Shown here: piece after piece, positions 24,442 through 36,669 of the stretch
How positions within the stretch are numbered: the first letter of the stretch is position 1
How the letters are laid out: every line of letters begins with the position of its first letter
Position numbers and translations under genes: made by a program
Notes under the pieces: generated by a model
Seen by the model: only the letters and a program-made list of their open reading frames with translations
Told to the model about the DNA's origin: nothing
Database searches by the model: none
From: Sisyra terminalis
Lineage: Eukaryota; Arthropoda; Insecta; Neuroptera; Sisyridae
Reading direction: 5' to 3'
NCBI GenBank assembly: GCA_958496175.1
Contig: OY292276.1
Coordinates: forward strand, 12,604,001 to 12,668,000
Length of the DNA: 64,000 nucleotides

Positions 24442-24803
24442 TATTAGAGTTAAAATTTTGAGGAAAAATTATGTTGATTCAATTAAGTATCAATGGCATT
24501 TACAAGTTCACTAATCCCTCGATTTTGACTAATTTCTTAGAAAACCGTGTAAAGTCAAACCAAGCAAAAATGTGCATGAGTCAACTTCACTAAAAGAAAA
24601 AGGAATTACATATCTTACATATCTCCAATCATCGGATATGTAAAATGTTCCAAAGAAAAATAAATTAAATTTTTCCCTAAAATGCTCCTTTTGTTAAAAA
24701 TGCAATTTCCAACTACATTTTAAGATTAAAGGTGTCAGTATTGTAAAAGTAAAATGATTATTTAATTAATTTTTGGGTGAAAATAGTTTTATTGTTGTAG
24801 AAC
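24442..24803. other. AT-rich stretch, nothing recognised
   Basis: No repeat or coding signal is seen up to the 8-bp target duplication of the hAT element at 24796. Confidence 0.5.
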
Positions 24804-25121
24804 AGGGGTGGGCAAACTTAATGCTGGTAAAATCGACAATATTTTTTTTTATTTATTCACGATTGACTTCGAAAAATGGGTTAAATTAAAAACAAATACA
24901 AATTTAAAAAGAAAATGAGTAGAAGGGAGAATTAAAAGCTCTATTTGGGAATCGGTAATATCTGTTGTAAGATAGATGCGTGCTTAAATTAAAATTCAAG
25001 TTTCATTCAATTTTTAGCAAGTACACATTTTCCATTAAAAGATTTGAAAACCAAGAAAATTATTTAAAATTTCTGCGATTGATTGACGCCCTATTCGCGA
25101 TCGACCGTTTGCCCACCCTTG
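24804..25121. mobile_element. hAT MITE, 318 bp, with intact target duplication
   Basis: The left end is CAGGGGTGGGCAAAC and the right end is GTTTGCCCACCCTTG, an almost perfect inverted repeat typical of the hAT superfamily. The 8 bases TTGTAGAA flank both sides exactly (24796-24803 and 25122-25129), matching the 8-bp duplication hAT transposases make. The interior is AT-rich with no transposase. A 91-codon frame that starts inside and reads out of the element is chance. The intact duplication suggests a fairly recent insertion. Confidence 0.9.
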
Positions 25122-25129
25122 TTGTAGAA

Positions 25130-27516
25130 TGTAAAAGTGAAGAAAGAATATCAGTTCCTATAGTTGAAGTTGTTGAATTATTTTTCTGCTATTTATTATA
25201 CAACTTTCTTTTAGTAAAATTAGTAAAGACCCCATGCAACTGTAAGCGTAATTAGTACTTGTAGATATTTAGTAGAAGCACTGGTATTTGATATAGTTAA
25301 CATACAAAATGATAAAAGTACTAACCTAAGGTATATATCATAAATTTTATAGAAACTAGAAATGATAATTCAGAATTTATCAAAATGTGATTACTATTCT
25401 TACTTAAAGACTAAAAGTTTAGTAATTACCAGCTATAATACGGCAAATTGTATTAAATGAATTCCTTTACAAATACCTACAAACATTGCTTTTTAAATTT
25501 CATGTTTTAAAATCCGTATAAAAGTGAAATCTTGTAAATATAAGACCGTGAAAATTCAACGGGTGATGCATTTAACTAAGAGTTTCAGTATTGTTTTCTA
25601 AGTATAGTATTTTTACAGTCTAAAAAAGATATACTCAACATCTTTGAGTCCAGGAAACACTTTTGGTATAATTTTTACTTTATAGTAAATCCATAGTGGT
25701 GCATTTTAATAACTCATGTGGAAAGTTTAAATAACTTTATTATTTTCCAATAAATGGCACAGTAAAGGGCACCAAGGAATGCCTACCGGCATAAAATAAG
25801 GGAGATCTAATCCAAAATATATCTGTCATTTTTTCCTTACCTTTTATATTCTTTTTATTTATATGATGTAAAGACTGCAGTGTTGAAGCTTTCCGCCCCT
25901 CATCCTGGTGATCCCTATAAGAAAAAAAAAACTAATAAAAATTGACAGCTTTTTTCACGAGAATTTTTTTTTTAAAAACATTTATAGTAAGTAAATATGT
26001 ATTTAAAGGTTTGTGTTTCAATGACCGCTAATCATGCCTATAACTATTATAAGTGAATTGAACTATGTTTCTTTCCAGAATTTTTTTATGAATGCAAGGT
26101 GTATAGGCAGTTCTAGAACTTATTCTGCAATAATATCTACTTATTTTTCATTGCATTTGAAATTTATCAATTACATTTTAGAATAATTGTAATATTATAA
26201 ATAAATTAACGCTAATGAAATGGCTATTAAACACTTAGTTATAATAAGTTTACCCGGAATATTATATATAATGAGGTACCGAAAATTATGTATTGATTCA
26301 AAAAAAAATCTGGAATAAGATAGATCTTTCAATCTTTTAAATATACTTAAGAATTAAAAATTTTAGATTTAAAAGAATAACATTGGTTCAATAGAAAAGG
26401 TAATTTTCTGCAAACGAAAGCTCAAGCTTTTTCGCAGAAATTCAAGTAACGAATTACAAACGGAATACTTGAAGCTTTAGCTTCGTACACCTACAATAAA
26501 ATTGTTGGCTTTAAGAACTATTAAGCAGTTCTAATTCAAATACGTATGCAAATAAGTACAACCTAGACTCATTAACAAATATTTGTATACTATAATTACC
26601 AATCATTTAAAAACATATGTTACAAATTTAAAAGTAAAAATATTTTCCAATGATTAAGGGAATTAAAAAAAAAATCTTAATTTAGGTCATTGAATGTTAA
26701 ACTTTATACATCGTTTCTATATAACTTGAGGTTTATTTCTTGAATTTGTTTTCTGCTTCTCAGAATCATCTCTTTCGAGTTTACAAACCATAACATTGAA
26801 CGATTTTTTGTTTCACACACTTGTTAGCTTTTCATAAAGTATCAAAGATATTGTGATAGTTAAGATGCATATTTTTTCTTTATTTTTCCTCTTTTAATGT
26901 TTAGATATTTGCTTTGAAATAATTGAAAATAAAATTAACGGAATTTGCAGCTTTTTCTCTATAGTCCGTTTTCAATACAGTTATGAAATATTCAAAAAAA
27001 ATTGTTGGTTTAAGATAGTTAATAATACATTGTACATTGCGTAAAAAATGTGAAATTTTTAACAATAAAATTAAATACTGTCGGTGGTTGACAATAGTAA
27101 CAGAATCAAAACTGCATTATTTTTTAGTTAAAGAAAATTGATCTCTGCTTCATTATTTGAAAGGAAATTTTGATTTTATTTTACTCTTTGATTTGAAATA
27201 TTTAGCTTTGTGCCTTTTAAATGCAAATTTCATTTTTGATAATAAATTTGGTTTTTAGATCGATCAGAAGTGTCGTTATTCTTTTCACTGAAGTAGAAAA
27301 TTATTGTCTAGTTATGTCGTATTTATCATTCTGAATAAACTTGTTGTTTATAAGCAAGTGGGAAATAAAAAACAAAAGTTTGAATTTATCAATTCAAAAT
27401 AAAACCTTCCTGAACTTAAATACAAAGTTAAAAAACTTATAGAATAACATAAAGCTTAGTAAAAACACTTTATTGAATAATTACAATAGCTATAGGACTT
27501 ATTAATGTATTATTAT
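25130..27516. other. AT-rich stretch without recognised genes
   Basis: No paired termini, tandem array or credible reading frame was found in this 2.4 kb. The composition is background. Confidence 0.5.
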
Positions 27517-27935
27517 TGTAACAGAAAGGGACAAAGTCTGTCTCTCTCTTTGTGCCATGCCGGCACGCAATTGGCTGAGTGACTTCTATCTCTCTCCCAC
27601 CACTGCGAATGTACATATAGATTGTTCTAGAAACATCTAGTAGGTGGTGGAACGTTGGCGAATATTGAAGCATATTCTAGAATGTTGGGTTGCAGGTATA
27701 TAAGGCGCTCAGTCAAGCTGATAGAGAATTCTGTATCACAGTTCTGTATAGAAATTTAGTTGTGAATTTCCGTTACGGCAAAGCGATTATTAGTGTGATT
27801 TGAATTAAAAGTGATTATTGTCATTTATCCAAGTGTAATAAAAATAGTGATTGTTAAGTATGAAAGTGGTTATTTATTTCCAAAATAAATTAAAAGAACG
27901 AATAAACGTCATCTCAATACAGTTTTGAGACGTCA
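27517..27935 (+). mobile_element. Probable solo LTR (or isolated stress-type promoter)
   Basis: The block is GC-richer than its surroundings and starts TGTAACAG. It carries a TATA box (TATATAAG, 27697-27704), initiator-like TCAGTC and TCACAGTTC downstream, then a run with repeated GTGATTATT-type words and AATAAA signals (27900 and nearby). That order resembles an insect LTR: U3, TATA, R and a polyadenylation signal. No internal retroelement region, primer-binding site or second LTR is near. The 3' end and the target duplication could not be fixed. Confidence 0.45.
27625..27744 (+). promoter_or_regulatory. Core promoter with two heat-shock-element-like sites
   Basis: TTCTAGAA occurs at 27625-27632 and again at 27675-27682, each a two-repeat nTTCnnGAAn heat-shock-factor site. 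The second lies 15 bases upstream of TATATAAG (27697-27704). Arthropod initiator-like words follow at 27709 and 27736. No coding sequence for a heat-shock protein lies downstream, so the promoter probably belongs to an LTR or a lost gene. Confidence 0.5.
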
Positions 27936-28689
27936 TGTTATATTATTTCTGCCGTATTACTCAATATTCTTTATTCTTTTCATAAAGTGTTTCAACAGCA
28001 GTTATGGGACCCTTGGCAGGAAAGCTTTTCCGCTAAAATTAACCCTATCAATGAAATTAATTAATTTTCCTATGAAATTGTCTGTTTTTAAAGTAAGACT
28101 GTGGTTCTAAGATTTGAAGACTGAAGGAGGATTCTTATAGATCTTGACAAAATAAAACGGACAGAATGAATACAAATTCAAACAATCACCTTTTATTTCG
28201 AAAATTAAAAGAAATCCATCGAAAAAGTGAAAAAATAAATAAATTTGTAAGTATCGATATCTCGTAAACTAATCAATAAATCGAAAAAAAATACTCTTTC
28301 TTTTCGTTTTATTTAGTAAAGATCTATAAGAATCCAATTTTAGACTTCAAATCGTAGTGCTGAAAAACCATTATCTTTCCATTTTTAATGATAATTGACC
28401 AGTCCGAATAGTTTATTTGATTATTAGAAAAATTTTTGAGTTCAACGGAAAGGCCAAAATATATTAATTGAAAAAAATTATTATTGAATAATTATAGTAT
28501 TACATAGCTTATTTTAAAATAACCCATTCTTGCATAAAATCAACAGAGCTTCTTTCATCACTGTTGTAAAACAATTAGAGATGTGTTAGTATTCTTGAAA
28601 AAGAGCAATGTCAATAGCAAAATTTAAAGAATGACATAAGTGCAATTTAGCGGTAACCAAATATAATTTCTTTTATCTACTGTACTATA
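27936..28689. other. AT-rich stretch, nothing recognised
   Basis: The boundary with the upstream block has a small imperfect hairpin built on ACGTC...GACGT (27906-27934). A 61-codon plus frame (27925-28110) has no recognisable content. Confidence 0.45.
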
Positions 28690-28830
28690 TGTTATCTACT
28701 ACTATAATCAGATTTTTACTATAACTTTGATGCTTACTGTTAAAGTTATCATGGCTATTACTATACTGCTTTTATTGCCATTGTTACTGTTACTGTTATT
28801 GTTATTACTGTTGCTTCCATTCTATTTATA
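28690..28830 (-). repeat. Low-complexity trinucleotide-like tract
   Basis: The tract is built of TTACTG, TTATTG and similar words. Its complement resembles the CAATAA/AACAGTAA tract at 52240-52370 downstream of the Jockey-type pseudogene, so it may be a stray LINE 3' tail or a simple repeat. Confidence 0.4.
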
Positions 28831-28952
28831 TAAATAATATTATCATATACGTACATTATTATTAGCATATGAACTACTTAAGTTATTAATTATAGATTTA
28901 CAATGCTAAATGTATATGTACTATATATTATAGGGGGCATAGTCTTACACTT

Positions 28953-29015
28953 TAGTCGCTAATAACCAGAGAAGTTAAAGCGACTTTAAATAATTTAAAT
29001 AAAAAAATAAATAAA
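28953..29015 (+). repeat. SINE tail fragment
   Basis: The sequence AGTCGCTAATAACC and then AAGTTAAAGCGAC and an A-rich end match the 3' part of the SINE copies at 5924, 40922 and 63647. GTCGCT and AGCGAC can pair, as in the copy at 40922. The tRNA-like head is absent, so this is a tail-only fragment or the 3' end of a partner LINE. Confidence 0.5.
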
Positions 29016-31554
29016 TATAATTTCGATATGAAACTATGCTCGAAAAAAGAAAACTCTTTTTCAAATATAATAACACAAATATCTCAAAATTGACGAATTT
29101 TGACTTATGTCACTCTTATCGAAAACTTTTTTCCTTAACAATCCTAAACTCCAACAATTGTAAATTCATCTAATAAATGTTAACAGGTTTTTAAATGTTG
29201 CTCTGTATTTATGGTTGAATATAAAAGAAATAATATTAAATTGTAAATATCTTAAGTAAGTATCCATTAATTATAAGAAAGATACAACAACAAAAGCTCG
29301 AAATTGAATATTGGGTTATATTTTCATTTCATCAAGTTTAGACAGTGGCTTATTAAATTTGACCTTTGGTATTGCAAAATTATGAAATAAAATTTCCGCA
29401 ATGTTTTTTTTGTACTTTGAATTCTGTTTTCCCAAAGCTTCCCCAACAATTAAAAGCTCTCTCGTCGCGTTGTTGAAATATGAAGATAATTTGATTTTTT
29501 TGTCAAAATTTTTCCCAAAAACCAATTACATAAACTAATTGAATTTCCAAATTGTACCAAGTAATTTGCAAAATTAATAACTGTTAAACTAAATAATACA
29601 TAGGTACACGTATACGTACACGTTGAAGAAATGTTTTTACTAGAGTTTTTAAAAAAAAAAATGAGAAAATTTGTTCATTTCAAGTTTGAAGGTTATTCTA
29701 CCAAAACCTTGAAACAAAGTTTTTGCCACTTTTTAATTAGTTAATTTGTATCGTTTTTAGCAAGGTAGTAATTAATATAGATAGATTAATAATGTGAAAT
29801 ATTTTACACGAAATTTATGGTTAATTATTAATAATACGGTTCAAACTTTTTTTTTCTTCTTATTTTTGGTATCTGCCTTTGTCGTACACAATAAAATATA
29901 GGTAATATAATAATGGAGAAAAAAAAAAGAGCTGAAGATGTTAAAGAAGATTGGTCAGGTACGTTGCTCCAAAAATGTTTCCTATACAATTTGTATATAT
30001 ATGTGTGTTTCTTCTATAATGGAAGTTTAGTCGAGCATAGGAAAATTGAAGTTGGAGGTCGGAATTATCAGGTCTGTTGGACCCCACAACAGACATTTGT
30101 CACCCATTGCGTGTTGATAAGTAGTACTCATGTGTACTCATGATGTTGGCGTGTCGTAATGAACATATTTATGCATGTAATGATACTATTAGATCTTACC
30201 AACTGATTAGTTTATACTAAACTAATGAGGTAAAACAATTAACAATATTATTAGTTTATAATATTGGAAATCTTACATGCACATTTATCAAACCTGTATA
30301 AAAAGTTATTTCAATATGGAATTTCGAATAACTACAAATTATCATAAACTAAATAAAATCATTTTTTTTTCTCGTGTAGTTCTAGCAATTATGCATTTGA
30401 CATTTTTTCATTGGACTTTTGATATAAATGAATAATAAGTGCAGAGTACATGTTGCATTTAAAGCACTATGGCAATAATATGCTGGTCTGCCATTTTTCC
30501 CACAATGTTTTTATTGGTTGATAATGTGTTATTACATCACAGTGCGGCGTGAGATTCGATTTTTCATTGGATCATATTCTCTCTTTTCGCAATTTCTGTT
30601 TTATGTTGCAATTAATATGAGGTATATTTAAGTTAACAACCTCAACGAGAATTGTAATATGTTTATACCTATTTGGATGCTGTAGATGCTGATTGGCGAA
30701 TAAATCCTCCATAATTGTATATATATTTATTGAGACTTTTTTACTTTATAGAGATAATATTACCTTAATGAATGGTTTGTGGTCTTTTTTCTTAAACAAT
30801 GTTACAATAAAAATCAATCGAGAAAACATATTCATTTATATATATATATGTAGGTATATCTAGGTAGATTCAAAGAGAAAACTTAATCTTTTCTAGCTGT
30901 AAAATAAATTTCTTTTTCTGTCATATATTGCGAGGTTTGTTCAACGACTAATGATAGATTGTAAAATAAAACCACGAAATTTAAGATGAAGCATTCCTTT
31001 TTCAAATGAAATTATTATTGATATAATGTGAGATAGGTATTAAAACCCTCATAAATTAGAAAATAAGTGTAATATTTTTCACAAATAATAGAAATCCTTA
31101 ATTCAGGTATAGAACAGAGGCTGATAAAAGGGGGCCAACTATGTCCATGCGAAGAAAACAGACGTTTGAAATCTGAAATTTATCTACCTACTGTTATTTG
31201 TGAATATTGAAATCCTAAACGGATTTGTCCTTCGGCATGAATTCTATTAAGTAGTTGGCGCACTGTTTGAATTAAGGAAACGTGATCGTTTCGGCACAGA
31301 TCACTAAGAATTAGTTATTATGTCTGGTAAACTCCATTCAAGAGACCAAACGAGCCATGAAAATTAGTGGTAAGTCAAATAAACAAGTTACCGCCCTCAC
31401 CGTTTAGTTTACTCTCATATATTGAAAGACCGCCTTGTTTTCATGTTAACATTTTTCAAGTACCCTCAAATCCCACATTGTTTTGTGCAACTCACCAAAA
31501 AAACAAAAAAAAAAAAAGCAACATTTTTTTTTCTCACATTTTTGTAAATTACTA
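29016..31554. other. AT-rich stretch with a slightly GC-richer part
   Basis: A 69-codon minus-strand frame (29316-29525) opens with TTG and has no recognised domain. The part 30030-30180 is less AT-rich and contains GTACTCATGTGTACTCATG, a short direct repeat. A TA tract lies at about 30837-30848. No gene is supported. Confidence 0.45.
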
Positions 31555-31850
31555 ACGAGCTTTTACGTTGTACGGCTGCGCCATTCATAAACGGGACGAG
31601 TCGTACGATACGTTGAAGTGTGGTGGTAATTTATAGCAAGTGGAATTAATCTGGAAATAATGAATTAAAAGATAATTGAAAGTAATGCACAGAAATGCTA
31701 AAAATGTGATGCATTGTCTAGACGGGTAGACAGTTTGCTGAGAACGGTTCTAAACAGCTACCTTCGCGTTTGAATCGCCGCCACCTGATTAGAGCCCCTG
31801 GCGCCCCCGGCACAATTGACCACACCGTCCCCCCGTACACTTCTGTTATA
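31555..31850. other. GC-rich patch with a CTCF-like 10-mer
   Basis: Between about 31760 and 31845 the GC content is the highest in the window. On the minus strand 31787-31778 reads CAGGTGGCGG, close to the insect CTCF core CAGRKGGCGC. No reading frame of interest is present. An insulator or conserved regulatory block is one possible reading. Confidence 0.35.
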
Positions 31851-34800
31851 CTTTTTTTTTTATTTTTTATAGCCATCTGAGAAGAAATAAAACAGCAAAA
31901 ATCGTGTTATTCTCACATGATTTCAACAAAATTGCCAACAAATATTAGATATGAGAAAAATTTCAACCTGAACTTGAAAAACGGAAAGCCGTAACTCATA
32001 TACCTGTACGTGATTTGGCGGAATCAACGGAAATAACTCAAATTTTAAACAAAACCCTCAACATTTTTTTATTACTAATCGTATTGTAAGTCTTATATTT
32101 GATGATTAAAAAGCTATAATTGTGTAGAGCTTTCTAATGCAATTTATTAATTATTGAATCTTGATGTTTAAATATAACAAGCTTTATACTCTAGGGATTG
32201 TCATTAGTATATAACAATAATTCTTTTTTTTAATTTACTTAATTTTAAGATGCATCAACTTCTTGGGTAACCAGCGACCTATTTTTGAAGTAGGTTTACT
32301 TGTAATTTTTAATATATAACGCTAAATACACAATAGTTACACATATAGGTTCAGACTAATGATGATAGTACAATGACAGTTTAATTATACAACTGCCGTA
32401 ATATACCGAAAACAATAGTAAAAGTAGTTTAAATTAAATACACGTTCAATAATAAAAAGATGAGTAAGGCTTTAAGTTATAACAGAACCTAACTATTATT
32501 AAGATTAATGTAAAGCTCTTATATTACAACAGTATACAATATAAAATAGAATAAATAAAATTGACTTCCAAAATAACAGCAATTAAAATGACTACATCAA
32601 TAAGTGACAATAATTACAAATACAATAGATAAGACATAACAGTATCAACAATCTTCACAAAATTCTGGTAAGCAACTATAACGATAGTCACAATATAAAT
32701 ATGAATATAATAAAGTAACACAAATATAACCTTTGAAAATGTTTGATGTTTACCCGTAATTGTAGATTTTCATTATTTTGATAAGAATTTTTCCATAAAT
32801 AAAAGAATAGTGAAAAATTATTTAAGAAGAAAAGCTCTTTACGTACTTATTCTACAAAATTAACTTTTAAACTGATTTAAAATCTTCTACTAATTTTACT
32901 GTGGACTTTAAGTGAATGAAAACATGTCTTCCATATAATTTCAATTAATTTCATACGCAGAAAAATTCTTTAAAAAGTTCTCCTTAAATTGTAACGAGCT
33001 TTCGGAATATCTACATACTAAAAATAAGCCTGAATAAAGTTTGTTTAGTTTACTTTCTCATCCACTTCTAGAGAAAGAAGCCTATACCTTCTTTCCTTCC
33101 CAAATTTGTATTTTGATACCAATTTTCTCCATGTTTTTAATTGACTCTAGGAGTCATAAATAACCGAGCTAATTATGGGAACCAAAAAAAATTATTAATA
33201 ATTCAAAACAGAATTGATCGAGGTCCATATATAAAATGATTTTTTGAGATTATTTACAATACATATTGTCTATTTTTCATTACCAATCTATAAATAATCG
33301 ATATTTTTATTTTGCATGAAGCTTTGAGGCAGTGCCTTACTATTGCCGCATTGGTGATTTCAACGCTGGTGTTTCTTATAAATTTTATTATGTAAAATCA
33401 GTATTTTTAATTTTTGTAAAGTTTAAGTAATTATTTTCTGTTAAAGCTTTTAGATTGTCGGTAAATATAAGATTAATAAGAAATGAGCAAACTCAGTTAT
33501 TTGTAGAACATGTATACTTACAATGAATCATTGAATAATTAATAAACTAATATATAAAATTTCTATAATAAAACATCATTTCACAAAGAGGGTTGTAGAG
33601 CAAATAAAGCTTTGATTAAACGTAACATGTGGGGAGGAAAGAAGTCTAAAAATTTTACACATTATTTGACCTTATTTACGAACAACATTTAGCAAATGTT
33701 ATTAAAATGTTGTATCTATAATTTGGGGATTCATCATTGCCGTTTTCTTGTGCACAATTGTGTGTTTTATTGGGTTACTCAATTCAAGCAAGTCTGGAGC
33801 TTTTCGGTAGCTTCTTCTGGTGCTTTTTCAAAAATGTAAGTGTAAGTACACGTACTAAGTAAGCACTAGTAAGTACTTCGCCATTAATTGGGATGTCAGC
33901 TGTGTATAAATAATTCAATTGTAAAAAATAAATTTCTAACAATCAATTGCTATTGATGTTATATGTAAAACAACAACGATTGCATTATATCGAAATTCAT
34001 TGAATAAGTTTACTATAACGGAAAATAATTCAATGAGTAATGCTAAAATAAAGTTTCAATCCTATTTCCTATATCCTTTTTTCATAAACATTTCATTACG
34101 CAGTTTTTCTTTTTACCTTTTACCAAATGTATTTTTAATTTCGCAGTAATAATAGAGCAATTAAAAAAACATCAACAATTGCATTTGATGAGTCAGTTGA
34201 GGTAAGGATCAGTTTTGATTTATCATAGAAACTATACTTAATAATTTTAAAATACGCACTTTCAAAAGCATTGAAGTAGGAACTATAGCATTGCATAGTA
34301 CTGCAATAAAACTTCTTATGATTTACATAATTTTTTTTCAAATTTAAATAATATTTTTAATTGCAGTAATATTTTTAAAGATTGTTATAAATCCTAGCTT
34401 TCTTCCAACTATCACTTCTGATATATAATTGTTCTTTCTACCTTTAGTTTGCACAAAAACGTCGATTTAATCATCGTAATTGATTTCTTGCACTAATTGA
34501 AGTTCAATAGATAATAATGGCAGAAAATGAAGAAAATCTTAGCCCACACTTGCACGTTAAATTTTTTTCACAATTTCCAGAGTGGAAAACGATTTTTCTC
34601 TTGAACAATTGGGCGCTGGGATTCAAAAGATGCCGAGAACAATATCAACATTAGGGTACTTATTAATTAATAGGGAAAATATTCCATATATTTTTGAATA
34701 TCTTCAGTAGGGAATCTTTAAGAAGATAATACGAAATAATACATTCTTGTATGAAAGTCTCTTCCAAATCGTAAGCGTACTAGATTGTTTTAGAAAAATA

Positions 34801-35707
34801 TGACGTATTTGAACTACCAAGGTTCGCATAGAACTTTAAATGTTCTGGCAAAAAAGGATCAAATTCAACAAAAAGTTCTACGATTCTTAAAAAATTACCA
34901 TTTTGAGGATCTTCAATTGGTTCTCAATGTCCCCGAAATTGCAGTTTTCTAATTGCCAGTTATTTAACAATTGCAAAATTTGATGTGGTAAATTGGAAAG
35001 TAAAACCTTTAAAAAAATATTTATTCTACTTTACAGAAGATGCTTCATAACTTTATAACAAAACTACTTCAAATCAATATTTGAATTTGAATTTTCTGTA
35101 CATTTTTTAACATCTTTTAAAATTTTAGCGTTTCGAAAATTTTGCTGCCGCTAAAATCGTGCGGCCCTAAGCTTCACGCGCTTAAGCGTAAATCTATTTT
35201 TGGCTGCATCCCTATGTACATTATCAATTAATCTTTACTAACTTTTCTATAATTCCTATTATTTCTATCATCCCTTCCGTGCTTTAAAACATCTATGTTA
35301 CCAAATTTCATCAGAATTGGTATTGCTTTAGAAAATACTTAACTTATATTTCTTCAAACTACTTTAAATGGAAAGAGAAGACAATTATTTAGAATTAAAT
35401 TTCTAATGATTTTTTCTTTATTTTTTTTTTTGAAATTCTAGAAACCAAAGTATGTTTAATTCCAAAAATAAGTATAAGTAAGCATCATTTATTGAGAAAT
35501 CATATTCAAGAATTGTATCGGACGATTTCGATGAAATTTTAATCAAATATATATGGGTCTATTATCAATGATTTATGAAAATTTCAGGAAAATTCCAAGA
35601 TTTAAACATAAATATCAATTCGCTCCAAAAAACTGCTAGATAACGACTGTTAGTTTCCCAATTAAACACAGTATTTACATTAGTTCACATTTTGGAAGCC
35701 ACCGATT
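31851..35707. other. AT-rich stretch without recognised genes
   Basis: No paired termini or credible frames were found over almost 4 kb. A 68-codon minus-strand frame (34135-34341) is isolated and unrecognised. Confidence 0.45.
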
Positions 35708-35834
35708 TTAAATAGCAATAAGTCGTTGATGAAGCCACAATAAAAAACGAAACGTTTAATTGAATCAATTTTTTAAATATTTAGGTACAAAATTTGTTAT
35801 GATCCAAAGTATATGTGCATTTGGAAAATGTTAA
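35708..35834 (+). repeat. 123-bp tandem unit, first copy, hammerhead-like motif
   Basis: The unit starts TTAAATAGCAATAAGTCG and contains TTGATGA, then AGCC, and GAAACG (35726-35754), a weak version of the foldback motif without a clear stem. It ends at TTAA, where the element 35835-36543 is inserted. The second copy follows after that element. Confidence 0.7.
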
Positions 35835-36543
35835 GGGGGGAAGCTGGTCTAGAGCGTGAAAAAATGGGCATAATTTATGAATTTTTTGTGACTCAACGAA
35901 AAGATCAATCGAAAATCTCTGAAAAAAGTTTAATAATTTAGGTTATTATATACAAATGCAAATTTTTTCGTGTCAATTAAATTCAAAATGGCAGCTGTCC
36001 AGAATTTCTTCGGAGGTGCCTCAATTTTTAGACGTAACCTCCTTAATTTTGGTCCCGGAACAAAATCTCGAAAATTTTTAGTTTCTATATAACAACAGCA
36101 AGAGACGTACGTAGGATTTTTTCAATATTTTGTTTTTTCGCGAAATGTTGCACGTTTGAACAAAACATTAAAATTTTCACTATAAAAAAATGACAAAATT
36201 GTTGATTAAAAAAAACTATGCAATATAAAAAAAAATCCTACGTATGTCTCCGGAGAAAGGTATTTCCAATGTACTGTCAAAATTTCGTATAGATCGGTGA
36301 AGATTTGCTCGAGTTATATCTTCGGCCAGTTCAAAAAAAGTGATTTCGAGAAAAACGCGTTTAAAGTTTTAAGTTCTATAAAATCATATTAAATGCATAT
36401 ATACCTTTAATCTGCGAAAGTTTGAGCATTTAGACATTTTTGCCGGCGTCCATCCTTTGGTATGTTATTTTTAAGGCCCTAAAGTACCTTTTAAGACAAA
36501 AAAAATTTTCGGTTTCTTCAAAATTCTAGACCAGCTTCCCCCC
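35835..36543. mobile_element. TTAA-flanked element with G-rich TIR, copy A, 709 bp
   Basis: The termini are GGGGGGAAGCTGGTCTAGA and its exact complement, flanked on both sides by TTAA. TTAA target duplications are known for piggyBac and Kolobok elements. The G-run at the end leans towards a Kolobok-like or other TTAA family rather than classic piggyBac, but I cannot decide. The interior has no transposase frame. A 25-base core at 36344-36368 around AAAAACGCGTTTAAAG is shared exactly, on the opposite strand, with the element at 47947. Confidence 0.8.
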
Positions 36544-36669
36544 TTAAATAGCAATAAGTCGTTGATGAAGCCACAATAAAAAACGATACGTTTAATTCAT
36601 TCAAATTTTGAAATATTTTGGCAAAAGATTTGTTATGATCTAAAGTATATGTGAAACTTTAATTGTTAA
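36544..36669 (+). repeat. 123-bp tandem unit, second copy
   Basis: This copy aligns from TTAAATAGCAATAAGTCG to TTAAG with the unit at 35708, with a few differences (CGATACG instead of CGAAACG). Removing the inserted element and one TTAA leaves a head-to-tail dimer with a period of about 123 bases. Confidence 0.7.

Noticed and set aside
27517..27935. A heat-shock protein gene
   Set aside because: Promoter-like sites are present but no matching coding sequence lies downstream.
29316..29525. 69-codon minus-strand frame with a protein-like look
   Set aside because: It opens at TTG rather than ATG, has no upstream extension in frame that I could support, and matches no family I know.
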